64,000 nt of DNA from CAVRQM01 sp963732775 (GTDB lineage Bacteria; Pseudomonadota; Alphaproteobacteria; Acetobacterales; Acetobacteraceae). How positions within the stretch are numbered: the first letter of the stretch is position 1; the number at the start of each line of letters is the position of its first letter. The DNA lies in the NCBI GenBank assembly GCA_963732775.1, contig CAVTAR010000001.1, forward strand, positions 124,001 through 188,000, in the 5' to 3' direction. A program made the translations under genes and the position numbers. The notes beneath the pieces were generated by a model. The model saw nothing but the letters and a program-made list of their open reading frames with translations. It was not told the origin of the DNA and did no database searches. Shown here in pieces: positions 16,350-24,378 of the stretch.

Positions 16350-18392
16350 ATGACCGAGCGGGCACTGATCCTGGCACCCGAGGAGCAGGCCGCGCCGATC
16401 GCCGCTGCATTGCACGCGCATCTCGGTGTCGAGGCGGTCCTGCCAGCCGGCCTAGCCGCATTCGTACTCGGTCTAGGCAGTGGCGTCGGGCTTGCGGTGG
16501 TCGACGAGGCGGTCCTGCACGAGGCGGAGGCGGCGCCGCTCCTGGCGGCCCTCGCGGCGCAGCCGGCCGCGTCGGAGATCCCCATCCTCGTGCTCGTCGA
16601 CCGCGAGCGTGCGCCCGATCACGAGGTGCCGCTCGCAGCCTTGCTCGACCGCCTCGGTCACGCCGTGCCGGTGGAGCGCCCCTGGTCGACCTCGACCCTG
16701 GTTGCGATCGCACGAGCGGCGCTGCGCCTGCGGCAGCGCGAGATCGACGCCCGCGCCGAACGCTCCGCTATGGCCGCGAGTGCCGCCGCCTTGGACTTCG
16801 CGCTCGACGCCGGGCGGATCGGCGCCTGGGAGTTCGAACCGGGCGAATCCTCTCTGCGCGCGTCGAACCGGTTCAAGGCGATCTTCGGCCGGCCGCCGGA
16901 CGAGGCGTTCGGGCACGCCGACATGCTCGCGAGCATTCATCCGGAGGACCGCGACGGCGTTCCCGGCGCGATCACTGCCGCCTTGGAGGGCGGCGCCGCC
17001 TATGAGGTGGATTGCCGAGTCGTCTGGCCGGATGGATCGACACGCCACGTGGAGATCCGCGGCCGGGTATTGGAGGCGCCGGGCGGTGGGCGGGTGCTGT
17101 CCGGCGTCCTGTTCGACGTGACGGATCGTGCCCGCAGCCGCGAGGACTTGGCCAGGCTCGTGGCCGAGCGAACCGCCGAGCTCGAGGCGGTCATGGCGCA
17201 GCGCGAGCGGGCTGAGGCGGCCTTGCGCCAGAGCCAGAAGATGGAGGCGGTGGGCCAGCTCACCGGCGGCATCGCGCACGACTTCAACAACCTGCTGCAG
17301 GTGGTCTCGAGCGGATTGCAGCTCCTGGAGAAGCCGGGGTCCGAGGAGCGGCGAGCACGTCTGCTCGGCGCCATGCGCCAGGCCACCGACAGGGGCGCGC
17401 AGCTGACCCGCCAGTTGCTGGCCTTCTCCCGACGTCAGGAGCTGCGGCCCGAGGTGGTCGACCTCGGAGCGCAGCTCGCCGGGATGCGCGAGATGCTGGA
17501 GCGTTCGCTGCGCGGCGACATCCGCATCACCTTCAGCGCGGCGGCGGATTTGTGGCCGGTCGAGGTCGATCCCACCCAGTTCGAACTGGCGGTGCTGAAC
17601 GTGGCGGTGAACGCGCGCGACGCGATGCCGGGGGGCGGCGTGCTGTCGCTCACGGCGCACAACGTCGGGGGATGGCGGGAAGGCGCGCTGTCGGGCGATT
17701 TCGTTCGTCTGGCCCTGGAGGATACCGGGGTCGGCATGGCGCCGGAGACGCTGACGCGGGTGTTCGAGCCGTTCTTCACCACCAAGGAGGTCGGCAGCGG
17801 CTCCGGTCTCGGACTGCCGCAGGTGTACGGGTTCGCTGCCCAGTCGCATGGCGCCGTGCGCATCGAGAGCGTGCCAGGCGAGGGGACGACGGTCTCGATC
17901 ATGCTGCCGCGGGCGAGGTTCGGCGTCCTGGCCGCCACTGCGCGGCCGTCGCTGGAGGCGGAGCCGCCGGAGGAAACGATGGCGCCGGCCGCGCCGGGCA
18001 CCACGGTGCTGCTGGTCGAGGACGACGACCGGGTGGCCGAACTGGCGGCCGAAATGCTCCTGCAGCTCGGCTACGGCTTCACGCGCGTGCGCACGGGACC
18101 GGCGGCGCTGGGCGTGCTCGGCAACGGCCAGCGGATCGACCTCGTGTTTTCCGACATCCTCATGCCCGGCGGCATGAATGGGGCCGAGCTGGCAGAGGAA
18201 ATCCGCCGCCGCCGGCCGGGCCTGCCGATCCTGCTCGCCACCGGCTTCGAGGACCAGGCCATCGCCGAGGCTCGGGCCAGCGACCTCCCGCTGCTGCGCA
18301 AGCCGTACGAGCTGTGGACGCTGGGCCAGGCACTGCGCGTCGTCTTGTCGCGTCCCGATGCTGGCGATACCGCGGCTTCAATCCCTACGTGA
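16350..18392 (+). CDS. Hybrid sensor histidine kinase with PAS and C-terminal receiver
   Basis: A 680-aa soluble kinase with no transmembrane segment. Order: a degenerate receiver-like domain (about 1-125) lacking the acidic pair and the usual K-P (VERPW instead); a PAS domain (about 145-265, FGRPPDEAFGHADMLASIHPED); a coiled coil; HisKA with phospho-acceptor His310 in GGIAHDFNNLLQ; HATPase_c with NARDAMP (N box), DTGVGM and GSGLGLPQVYGF; then a complete receiver (about 550-670) with VEDDD, phospho-acceptor Asp602 (FSDILMPGGMNG) and LLRKPY. The HDFNNLLQ H-box marks the HWE-distinct, NtrB/blue-light-kinase-like group common in alphaproteobacteria. No partner regulator is adjacent, so the target is unknown. 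Confidence 0.88.
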   Translation: MTERALILAPEEQAAPIAAALHAHLGVEAVLPAGLAAFVLGLGSGVGLAVVDEAVLHEAEAAPLLAALAAQPAASEIPILVLVDRERAPDHEVPLAALLDRLGHAVPVERPWSTSTLVAIARAALRLRQREIDARAERSAMAASAAALDFALDAGRIGAWEFEPGESSLRASNRFKAIFGRPPDEAFGHADMLASIHPEDRDGVPGAITAALEGGAAYEVDCRVVWPDGSTRHVEIRGRVLEAPGGGRVLSGVLFDVTDRARSREDLARLVAERTAELEAVMAQRERAEAALRQSQKMEAVGQLTGGIAHDFNNLLQVVSSGLQLLEKPGSEERRARLLGAMRQATDRGAQLTRQLLAFSRRQELRPEVVDLGAQLAGMREMLERSLRGDIRITFSAAADLWPVEVDPTQFELAVLNVAVNARDAMPGGGVLSLTAHNVGGWREGALSGDFVRLALEDTGVGMAPETLTRVFEPFFTTKEVGSGSGLGLPQVYGFAAQSHGAVRIESVPGEGTTVSIMLPRARFGVLAATARPSLEAEPPEETMAPAAPGTTVLLVEDDDRVAELAAEMLLQLGYGFTRVRTGPAALGVLGNGQRIDLVFSDILMPGGMNGAELAEEIRRRRPGLPILLATGFEDQAIAEARASDLPLLRKPYELWTLGQALRVVLSRPDAGDTAASIPT

Positions 18393-18404
18393 GACGCGCC
18401 CCGC

Positions 18405-18433
18405 TTGACGCGCCAGGGACGCGCGGCTAGACC
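18405..18433 (+). promoter_or_regulatory. Candidate promoter for tRNA-Leu (and rnd)
   Basis: TTGACG at 18405-18410, exactly 17 bp, then TAGACC at 18428-18433. Transcription would start near 18440, about 16 bp before the mature tRNA. This is one of the best-matched vegetative-type promoters in the window. Confidence 0.65.
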
Positions 18434-18455
18434 GCGCGCTCGCCGGAGATCACGG

Positions 18456-18542
18456 GCCCAGATGGCGGAATTGGTAGACGCGCAGGTTTCAGGTACCTGT
18501 GGCAGAAATGTCGTGGAAGTTCGAGTCTTCTTCTGGGCACCA
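18456..18542 (+). tRNA. tRNA-Leu (anticodon CAG)
   Basis: An 87-nt class-II tRNA. The acceptor GCCCAGA (18456-18462) pairs with TCTGGGC (18532-18538), and the discriminator A and CCA end are encoded (18539-18542). The anticodon arm CAGGT-TTCAGGT-ACCTG gives anticodon CAG, reading CUG, the dominant Leu codon in this genome. There is a long variable arm and a normal T-loop (GTTCGAGTC). Confidence 0.95.
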
Positions 18543-18586
18543 GAACGGCTTGGCCAAGGGCCGGCAATAGCTCCGAAACTGGGCGG

Positions 18587-19246
18587 ATGGCTGACGTAAC
18601 CCAGTTCCTGGCAGGCGGTGGTTCGATCCGACTCTATCGGCACGACCTCCCCGACGGTCTCTCGCTCGGGCCGGTCGTCGCGGTGGACACCGAGGCGATG
18701 GGCCTCGACCCGCGGCGCGACCGGCTGTGCCTGGTGCAGCTGTCGGGTGGTGACGGCCATGCCCACCTCGTGCAGCTCGTGCCGGAATCGCTGGGCGGCC
18801 ACGGATTCGACTGCCCGAATCTCGCCGCCATGATGGCCGACGCGGGCGTGGTCAAGCTGATGCACTTCGCGCGGTTCGACGTGGCGATGCTGCAGCAGGC
18901 GCTCGGCATCACGGTCTCGTCTATCCGATGCACGAAGATCGCCTCGAAGATGGTGCGCACCTTCACCGACCGGCATGGCCTGCGCGACCTCTGCCGCGAG
19001 CTGCTCGGGGTCGAGATCTCCAAGCAGCAGCAGACCTCGGACTGGGGTGCGGTCGAGCTGACCAGCGAACAGCTGGCCTACGCCGCCTCGGACGTGCTGC
19101 ACCTGCATGCGCTGTGGGCGAGGCTCGAGGCGCTGCTGCAGCGCGAGGGCCGGCTCGACCTTGCGCTGGCGTGCTTCGGCTTCCTGCCGATCCGCGCCCG
19201 GCTCGACCTGCTAGGCTGGGAGACGCCGGACATCTTCGCGCACTAG
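18587..19246 (+). CDS. rnd: Ribonuclease D (short form, DEDDy exonuclease only)
   Basis: A 3'-5' exoribonuclease that trims tRNA precursors. The 219-aa product contains only the catalytic DEDDy domain: Asp34/Glu36 (VDTEAMG), Asp98 (HFARFDVAML), and Tyr165/Asp169 (YAASDVLHLHAL). The HRDC domains of E. coli RNase D are absent, as in many alphaproteobacteria. It begins 44 bp after tRNA-Leu without an obvious promoter of its own, so the message likely carries its own substrate tRNA. Confidence 0.9.
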   Translation: MADVTQFLAGGGSIRLYRHDLPDGLSLGPVVAVDTEAMGLDPRRDRLCLVQLSGGDGHAHLVQLVPESLGGHGFDCPNLAAMMADAGVVKLMHFARFDVAMLQQALGITVSSIRCTKIASKMVRTFTDRHGLRDLCRELLGVEISKQQQTSDWGAVELTSEQLAYAASDVLHLHALWARLEALLQREGRLDLALACFGFLPIRARLDLLGWETPDIFAH

Positions 19247-19307
19247 GCGCCGCATCGCGCATGAGCCGATTGTAACCCTTCGAGACACGCACCGTGCGCC
19301 GCCGCGG

Positions 19308-19337
19308 TTGACCCCGGCCACGGGCGCGCCCTAGTTC
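19308..19337 (+). promoter_or_regulatory. Candidate promoter for kdsD-lptCAB, possibly leaderless
   Basis: TTGACC at 19308-19313, an 18-bp spacer, and TAGTTC at 19332-19337. The -10 ends only 6 bp before the kdsD ATG at 19344, so a transcript from it would start at or next to the start codon. No Shine-Dalgarno sequence precedes this ATG, which fits. Confidence 0.45.
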
Positions 19338-19343
19338 GGGTGC

Positions 19344-20393
19344 ATGACGCTCGCCCAGGCAAACCCGCTGGCGCCGGCCGCGCGACGCCATCCTCCTCTG
19401 CACGAGCCTGCGCCCGGGGCGGCTGGCGCCGTGGCCGAACCGGACCTCGAGGTCGGTCGCGAAGTGCTGGCGACCGAGGCCGCGGGCCTGCGCGCTTTGG
19501 CCGACGCGCTCGACGGCGGCTTCGTGCGTGCCGTGGCGACGCTGGCCGCCGTCAGTGGGCGGGTGGTGGTGTCCGGCATCGGCAAGTCCGGGCATGTTGG
19601 GCGCAAGATCGCGGCCACGCTCGCCTCCACCGGCACGCCGGCGCTGTTCGTGCATCCGGCCGAGGCCTCGCATGGCGACCTCGGCATGGTGGTCGCCGGC
19701 GACGCGGTGCTGGCGCTGTCCAACTCGGGCGAGACCGCCGAATTGGCCGACCTGGTTGCGCATACGCGGCGGTTCGCCTTGCCGCTGGTGGCCATCACCG
19801 GCCGCGCCGGCAGCACGCTCGCGCGCGCGGCGGACGTGGTGCTGCTGCTGCCGCCGGCCGCCGAGGCGTGCCCGCTGGGCCTGGCGCCGACCACCAGCAC
19901 CACGATGCAGCTGGCGCTGGGCGACGCGCTGGCCGTGGCGCTGCTGCGCCGGCGCGGCTTCGGCCCGGCGGATTTCCGCCGGTTCCACCCCGGCGGACGG
20001 CTCGGCGCGCGCCTGCAAAGGGTACGTGACCTGATGCACGGCGGCGACGCCCTGCCCCTGGTCGCGCCGGAGACGCCGATGCACAAGGCGGTCGTGCGGA
20101 TGTCCGAGAAGCGCTTCGGCTGTCTTGGCGTCGTCGATGCGGCCGGGCATTTGTGCGGCGTGCTCACCGACGGCGACCTCCGCCGAGCGATGGCACCGGA
20201 TTTGCTGACGCGCACCATCGGCGAACTGATGACCCGCAACCCGCGCACGATCGCGCCCGACGCGCTGGTCGGCGAGGCGCTGCATGCCATGAACGCCGGC
20301 GGGCGGCCGATCACGACCTTGTTCGTGGTCGAAGACGGGCTGCCCGTAGGCATCCTGCACGTTCACGATCTGCTGAGGGGAGGTGCCGCATGA
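19344..20393 (+). CDS. kdsD: D-arabinose 5-phosphate isomerase (KpsF/GutQ family)
   Basis: Converts ribulose-5-P to arabinose-5-P, the first committed step of Kdo and lipopolysaccharide synthesis. The 349-aa product has an N-terminal extension, a SIS domain with SGIGKSGHVGRKIAATLASTG, HPAEASHGDLGM and SNSGETAEL, and two CBS domains (about 225-345) ending EDGLPVGILHVHDLL. It heads the kdsD-lptC-lptA-lptB operon, and its stop overlaps the lptC ATG. Confidence 0.95.
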   Translation: MTLAQANPLAPAARRHPPLHEPAPGAAGAVAEPDLEVGREVLATEAAGLRALADALDGGFVRAVATLAAVSGRVVVSGIGKSGHVGRKIAATLASTGTPALFVHPAEASHGDLGMVVAGDAVLALSNSGETAELADLVAHTRRFALPLVAITGRAGSTLARAADVVLLLPPAAEACPLGLAPTTSTTMQLALGDALAVALLRRRGFGPADFRRFHPGGRLGARLQRVRDLMHGGDALPLVAPETPMHKAVVRMSEKRFGCLGVVDAAGHLCGVLTDGDLRRAMAPDLLTRTIGELMTRNPRTIAPDALVGEALHAMNAGGRPITTLFVVEDGLPVGILHVHDLLRGGAA

Positions 20394-21052
20394 GCTTTAG
20401 CGACTCGGCTGGACCGCGCCACGGCGGTATCGGGCTCGGTCGCGGGCGTCGGGCGGCTCTGCCCAGCCGCTGGGGGATCCGGCGGCGGCGCTGGGCGATC
20501 GGCGTCACGAAGCGGCTGCTGCCGCTGGCCGCTCTCGCCCTGCTGGCCGCAGTCGCGCTGTGGCCCGAGATCTCGCGTCTCACCGACCGGGCGCGCGTGA
20601 GCGTGGGCCGGCTGCTCGGACAGGTGCAGACCGGACAATTGCTGGATGCCGTCTATCACGGCGTGGACGAGCGCGGCCGCCCCTACACGCTGACCTCGAT
20701 CCGCGCGCGGGAGACGTCGCCGGAGCGGCTCGATCTCGAGCAGCCAAAGGGGGACGTGACGCTGGAGGGCGGGCGCTGGATGATGGTGCAGTCGCGCCAG
20801 GGCGTGTTCCGCCAGAAGCTCGGCAACCTCGACCTGTCAGGCGACGTGCAACTCTATCGCGACGACGGGCTCACGCTCAGCACGGATACCGCGAACGTCG
20901 ACCTCAAGGCAGGGGCTGCGGCCAGCAGTGACCGGGTCCATGCCGAGGGGCCGTTCGGCACGCTGGACGCCCAGGGGTTCACCCTGGTCGACCGCGGCAG
21001 CGCGGTCCAGTTCGCGGGTCCCGGGCGACTGGTGCTGAACGCACGGCGATGA
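20390..21052 (+). CDS. lptC: LPS export ABC transporter periplasmic protein LptC
   Basis: A bitopic inner-membrane protein that passes LPS from LptB2FG to LptA. The 220-aa product has a basic cytoplasmic start, one transmembrane helix (about 45-62, LLPLAALALLAAVALWPEI), and a periplasmic beta-jellyroll with YTLTSIRA, LEQPKGDVTLEGG and GNLDLSGDVQLYRDDGLTL. Sequence conservation in this family is low, and the assignment rests on topology plus its position between kdsD and lptA. The ATG sits in an ATGA overlap with kdsD; a second ATGA links it to lptA. Confidence 0.88.
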   Translation: MSFSDSAGPRHGGIGLGRGRRAALPSRWGIRRRRWAIGVTKRLLPLAALALLAAVALWPEISRLTDRARVSVGRLLGQVQTGQLLDAVYHGVDERGRPYTLTSIRARETSPERLDLEQPKGDVTLEGGRWMMVQSRQGVFRQKLGNLDLSGDVQLYRDDGLTLSTDTANVDLKAGAAASSDRVHAEGPFGTLDAQGFTLVDRGSAVQFAGPGRLVLNARR

Positions 21053-22041
21053 CACTGCCTCGGGGTATTCTCGCGAGCGTGCTGCTCCTGGCCGCCGCGC
21101 CTGCGTCGGCCCAGGGCATCGACCTGTCGAATGGCGGGCCGGTGCAGGTGACGGCGCAAGGCGGGTTCGAGTGGCGCGAGGCGGACCAGGAGGTGATCGC
21201 CTCGGGCGACGCGCGCGCGGTGCGCGGCAACGTGACCGTGCTGGCCGACCGGCTGATCGCCCGCTATCGCAAGAAGCCCGGCGGGGCAGCCGCCGCCGCG
21301 GTGGCGACGCCGGCGGCTGCCAGCGCGACGGCGGGCGCGACGGCGGGCGCGGCGGGCGGCTTCGGCGATGCGGAGAGCGGCGACAACGAGGTGTATCGGC
21401 TGGAGGGCGACGGGCACGTGCGAATCGTGACGCCGACCGACGAGGCGGTGGCTGACCATGGCATCTACGACATCGACCAGGCGGTGCTGGTGCTGACCGG
21501 GAGTGCCATGAAGCTCACCACCCCGCAGCAGGTGATGACGGCGCGCGACAGCATGGAGTACTGGTCGCTGAAGCACATGGCGGTGGGCCGTGGCGACGCG
21601 GTGGTGGTGACGAGTGACGGGCGGCGGCTGTCGGCGGACACGCTGGTCGGTTACACCACCGACCCGAACGCGCCGGCGGCGGCTCCCGGGGCACCCGCTC
21701 TGCCGAAGCCGGTGCCGGGCACGCCTGCGGCCGACCCGACCAGCGGCGGCGGGAAATTGCAACGGGTGGAGGCGTTCGGCAACGTCGAGGTGCGCACCAT
21801 CAGCGACACGGTGCGGGGCGATCGGGGCGTCTACCTGCCGGATACCGGTCTGGCGCGCGTCGTCGGCCACGTGCGCATCACTCACGGGCAGAACCAGCTG
21901 AACGGTCCGGCGGCCGACGTGAACATGAAGACCGGTATCGCGCACATCGTCAGTGCGCCAGGCAGCCGGGTTGAGGGCATGATCCTGCCGAACGACACAG
22001 CTTCCCAGCCCGCCCCTGCGGCGAAGGCGGCGCCGAGGTGA
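21049..22041 (+). CDS. lptA: LPS transport periplasmic protein LptA (long form)
   Basis: Periplasmic bridge protein (OstA/LptA fold). The signal peptide MTLPRGILASVLLLAAAPASA is followed by strands such as VIASGDARAVRGNVTVLADRLIARY, DGHVRIVTPTDEAVADHGIYD, LTGSAMKL and VEAFGNVEVRTISDTVRGDRGVY. At 330 aa it is much longer than the usual ~180-aa LptA, owing to two low-complexity Ala/Gly/Pro inserts (about 78-112 and 203-235). Stop and start overlap its neighbours. Confidence 0.88.
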   Translation: MTLPRGILASVLLLAAAPASAQGIDLSNGGPVQVTAQGGFEWREADQEVIASGDARAVRGNVTVLADRLIARYRKKPGGAAAAAVATPAAASATAGATAGAAGGFGDAESGDNEVYRLEGDGHVRIVTPTDEAVADHGIYDIDQAVLVLTGSAMKLTTPQQVMTARDSMEYWSLKHMAVGRGDAVVVTSDGRRLSADTLVGYTTDPNAPAAAPGAPALPKPVPGTPAADPTSGGGKLQRVEAFGNVEVRTISDTVRGDRGVYLPDTGLARVVGHVRITHGQNQLNGPAADVNMKTGIAHIVSAPGSRVEGMILPNDTASQPAPAAKAAPR

Positions 22042-22835
22042 ACGAGGTGCGCCCGGACCTGCCGGCTGATCTGCGCCGCGCGGCCGGCCGGGCGAAGGCG
22101 CGCGAGCCGGCCCGCGCCGGCCTGGTCGCGACCGGGGTGGGCAAGACGTACCGCAAGCGGCGCGTGGTGCGCAACGTCTCCGTCTCGGTGCGGCGCGGCG
22201 AGGCGGTGGGACTGCTCGGCCCGAACGGGGCCGGCAAGACCACCACGTTCTACATGATCGTCGGCCTGGTGCGCCCCGACACCGGCAGCATCGGCCTCGA
22301 CGGCGCGGACATCACCACGCTGCCGATGTATCGCCGCGCGCGGCTCGGCATCGGCTATCTGCCGCAGGAGGCGAGCGTGTTCCGCGGCCTCAACGTCGAG
22401 CAGAACGTGATGGCCGCACTCGAGGTGGTGGAGCCCGACGCGCACAAGCGCGAGCGGATGCTGGCGGAGCTGCTGGCGGAGTTCGGCATCAGCCACCTGC
22501 GGCGCACGCCGGCGCTGGCGTTGTCCGGCGGCGAGCGGCGGCGGGTGGAGATTGCGCGGGCGCTCGCCTCGCAGCCGAGCTACATCCTGCTCGACGAGCC
22601 GCTGGCCGGCATCGACCCGATCGCGGTGGGCGAGATCCGCGACCTGGTGGGGCACCTGAAGGACCGCGACATCGGCGTGCTGATCACCGACCACAACGTG
22701 CGCGAAACGCTCGAAATCATCGACCGCGCCTACATCATGCACGACGGCCAGGTGCTGATGGAGGGCCGGCCCGACGAGGTGGTGGCCAACGAGGACGTGC
22801 GGCGGGTGTACCTGGGCGAGCGGTTCAGCCTGTAG
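22038..22835 (+). CDS. lptB: LPS export ABC transporter ATP-binding protein LptB
   Basis: ATPase of the LptB2FG extractor. The 265-aa product has Walker A GPNGAGKT (61-68), the Q-loop GYLPQEASVFRGL, signature LSGGERRR (from 162), Walker B ILLDEPLAGID and the H-loop ITDHNVRETLEI, all typical of LptB. A ~25-residue basic N-terminal extension precedes the domain. The start is GTG at 22038, overlapping the lptA stop. In most alphaproteobacteria rpoN, hpf and ptsN follow; here a toxin-antitoxin pair starts 12 bp later. Confidence 0.96.
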   Translation: MNEVRPDLPADLRRAAGRAKAREPARAGLVATGVGKTYRKRRVVRNVSVSVRRGEAVGLLGPNGAGKTTTFYMIVGLVRPDTGSIGLDGADITTLPMYRRARLGIGYLPQEASVFRGLNVEQNVMAALEVVEPDAHKRERMLAELLAEFGISHLRRTPALALSGGERRRVEIARALASQPSYILLDEPLAGIDPIAVGEIRDLVGHLKDRDIGVLITDHNVRETLEIIDRAYIMHDGQVLMEGRPDEVVANEDVRRVYLGERFSL

Positions 22836-22846
22836 CGGAGGCGGCG

Positions 22847-23050
22847 ATGGACGGGGCGAAGCCGGAGTGGGTCGGAGAGGAGGAGGGCGACGGGACCCCG
22901 ATGCCGAGCGAGGCGGAACTGGTGGCCGTCATCGCGCAGAGCAGGCGGGAAATCGATGCAGGTTTGACCGTGCCGCTCTCCGAGGTGCTGGCTGACCTGG
23001 ATGCAGTCATTGCGACCATGGCGAAACGGGCCGATGCCTCGCCCAGGTGA
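22847..23050 (+). CDS. Putative antitoxin of a ParDE-like module
   Basis: A 67-aa acidic protein with an Asp/Glu/Gly-rich start and a predicted helix SEAELVAVIAQSRREIDAGLTVPLSEVLADLDAVIATM. The phrase G-x-x-V-P-L-x-E-V-L-x-x-L-D recurs in short antitoxins next to ParE/RelE-fold toxins. It overlaps the downstream toxin gene by GTGA. No DNA-binding domain is obvious, so autoregulation cannot be inferred. Confidence 0.6.
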   Translation: MDGAKPEWVGEEEGDGTPMPSEAELVAVIAQSRREIDAGLTVPLSEVLADLDAVIATMAKRADASPR

Positions 23051-23352
23051 TTGGCCTTTCGCCGCGCGCACGCAAACAAATCGCAGGTCTCGCTGGCCAC
23101 TACCGCGCGAAGGGTCGCGGAGAGGCCGTGATGAACTTGGCAAAGGCTTTGCAAGGGGCAGCGGAGCGGATCGAGGCGCAGCACGGCCGGTTCTACGATG
23201 CTCCGCGACCCTACCCGGAGTTGGCGCGGCTTGGCCTCCGATGGACGCTCCAGGGCCGCTATTGGGTCGCGTTTGAGGAGCGAGGCGGTCGCCTAGCAAT
23301 CGTGGCCATCTTCCACGCGACCGCCAATATTCCCGGGCGTTCCCGCGTCTGA
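23047..23352 (+). CDS. ParE/RelE-superfamily toxin
   Basis: A 101-aa basic protein with the ParE-like outline: LSPRARKQIAGLAGHYRAKG at the N-terminus (helix pair), a central helix with RIEAQHGRFYDAPRPYPEL, and the closing beta-strands YWVAFEERGGRLAIVAIFHATANIPGR. The final AIFHA-x-x-x-P is a usual toxin ending. It starts with GTG at 23047, overlapping the antitoxin stop. Likely gyrase poison or RNase by family, but the target is not deducible. Convergent with the sugar permease gene, 20 bp away. Confidence 0.72.
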   Translation: MIGLSPRARKQIAGLAGHYRAKGRGEAVMNLAKALQGAAERIEAQHGRFYDAPRPYPELARLGLRWTLQGRYWVAFEERGGRLAIVAIFHATANIPGRSRV

Positions 23353-23372
23353 TTCCGGAATGCCGACGTGGC

Positions 23373-24350
23373 CTACCGCCGCCGCCGCCGCAGCTGGTCG
23401 AAGTACACGATCACGATGATCAGCACGCCGGTGATGATAAGCTGCCAGAACGGATTCACATTGAGCAGGTTCGCGCCGTTGGCGATGGTGGTCAGCAGGA
23501 AGCTGCCCAGCAGCGGTCCCTGGATGCTGCCAACCGCGCCGAACAGGCTGGTGCCGCCGATCACCGAGCTCGCGATCGACTGCAGCTCCCAGCCCTGCCC
23601 GGTGTTGGCGGTGCCGATCGACAGGCGCGAGGTGGTCATCACGCCGGCGAACGCGGCGAGCAGGGCCGACAGCGTGTAGGCGAGATAGATCATCCGCTTC
23701 ACGTTCACGCCCGACAGCCGCGCCGCCTCGGCGTTGCTGCCGATGGCGAACAGGTAGCGCCCCCAGCGGCTGTGCTGCAGGAACACGTAGGCCGGGATCG
23801 CCACCAGGATCACCATCCAGAACAGGCTGGGAATGCCGAGGAAGTTCTGCCGGGAGACGTTGGTGAAGGCGTCGGGCAGGCCCGAGATGGTGCTGCCGTT
23901 GGTGATGAGGAAGCCCACGCCGCGCAGCGCGGTCAGCGTGGCCAGCGTCATGATGAACGGCGGCAGCCCCATCTGCACCACGCCGAAGCCGTGGAACACG
24001 CCGATCGCCGCACCCATGCCGAGCGTCAGCAGGATCGCGAGCACGATTGGCACGTCGGCCTTCAGCAGCAACGCCAGGATCACGCTCGCGAAGCCGAGCA
24101 CGGTGCCGACCGAGAGGTCGATGCCGCCGGTGATGATGACGAAGGTCTGGCCCATGGCGATGATGGCGAAGATGGATGCCTGGCGCATCAGGTTCAGCAG
24201 GTTGTTCTCGGTCAGGAACGTGCGCGTGGTGGCGCCCAGCACCGCCCACATCAGCAGCAGCAGCCCGAGCAGGGTCAGGCTGAGCAGGAAGCCGAATCGC
24301 GATGGGCGACGGGCGACCACGGCTTCCGGGGCGGCGACGGTCTGGCTCAC
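23373..24350 (-). CDS. Sugar ABC transporter permease (RbsC/BPD_transp_2 family)
   Basis: A 325-aa inner-membrane permease with about nine hydrophobic segments. Family signatures include MGQTFVIITGGIDLSVGTVLG (ribose-type permeases), NGSTISGLPDAF, GSNAEAARLSGVNV with the adjoining cytoplasmic loop, and SVIGGTSLFGAVGSIQGPLLG. It is the third gene of a binding protein-ATPase-permease operon transcribed leftward, 28 bp after the ATPase gene. The substrate is probably a pentose or hexose, given galM upstream; it is not resolvable further. Confidence 0.9.
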   Translation of the reverse strand: MSQTVAAPEAVVARRPSRFGFLLSLTLLGLLLLMWAVLGATTRTFLTENNLLNLMRQASIFAIIAMGQTFVIITGGIDLSVGTVLGFASVILALLLKADVPIVLAILLTLGMGAAIGVFHGFGVVQMGLPPFIMTLATLTALRGVGFLITNGSTISGLPDAFTNVSRQNFLGIPSLFWMVILVAIPAYVFLQHSRWGRYLFAIGSNAEAARLSGVNVKRMIYLAYTLSALLAAFAGVMTTSRLSIGTANTGQGWELQSIASSVIGGTSLFGAVGSIQGPLLGSFLLTTIANGANLLNVNPFWQLIITGVLIIVIVYFDQLRRRRR

Positions 24351-24378
24351 TGGCGGCGGTCCTCTGGCGAGAAGGCGA

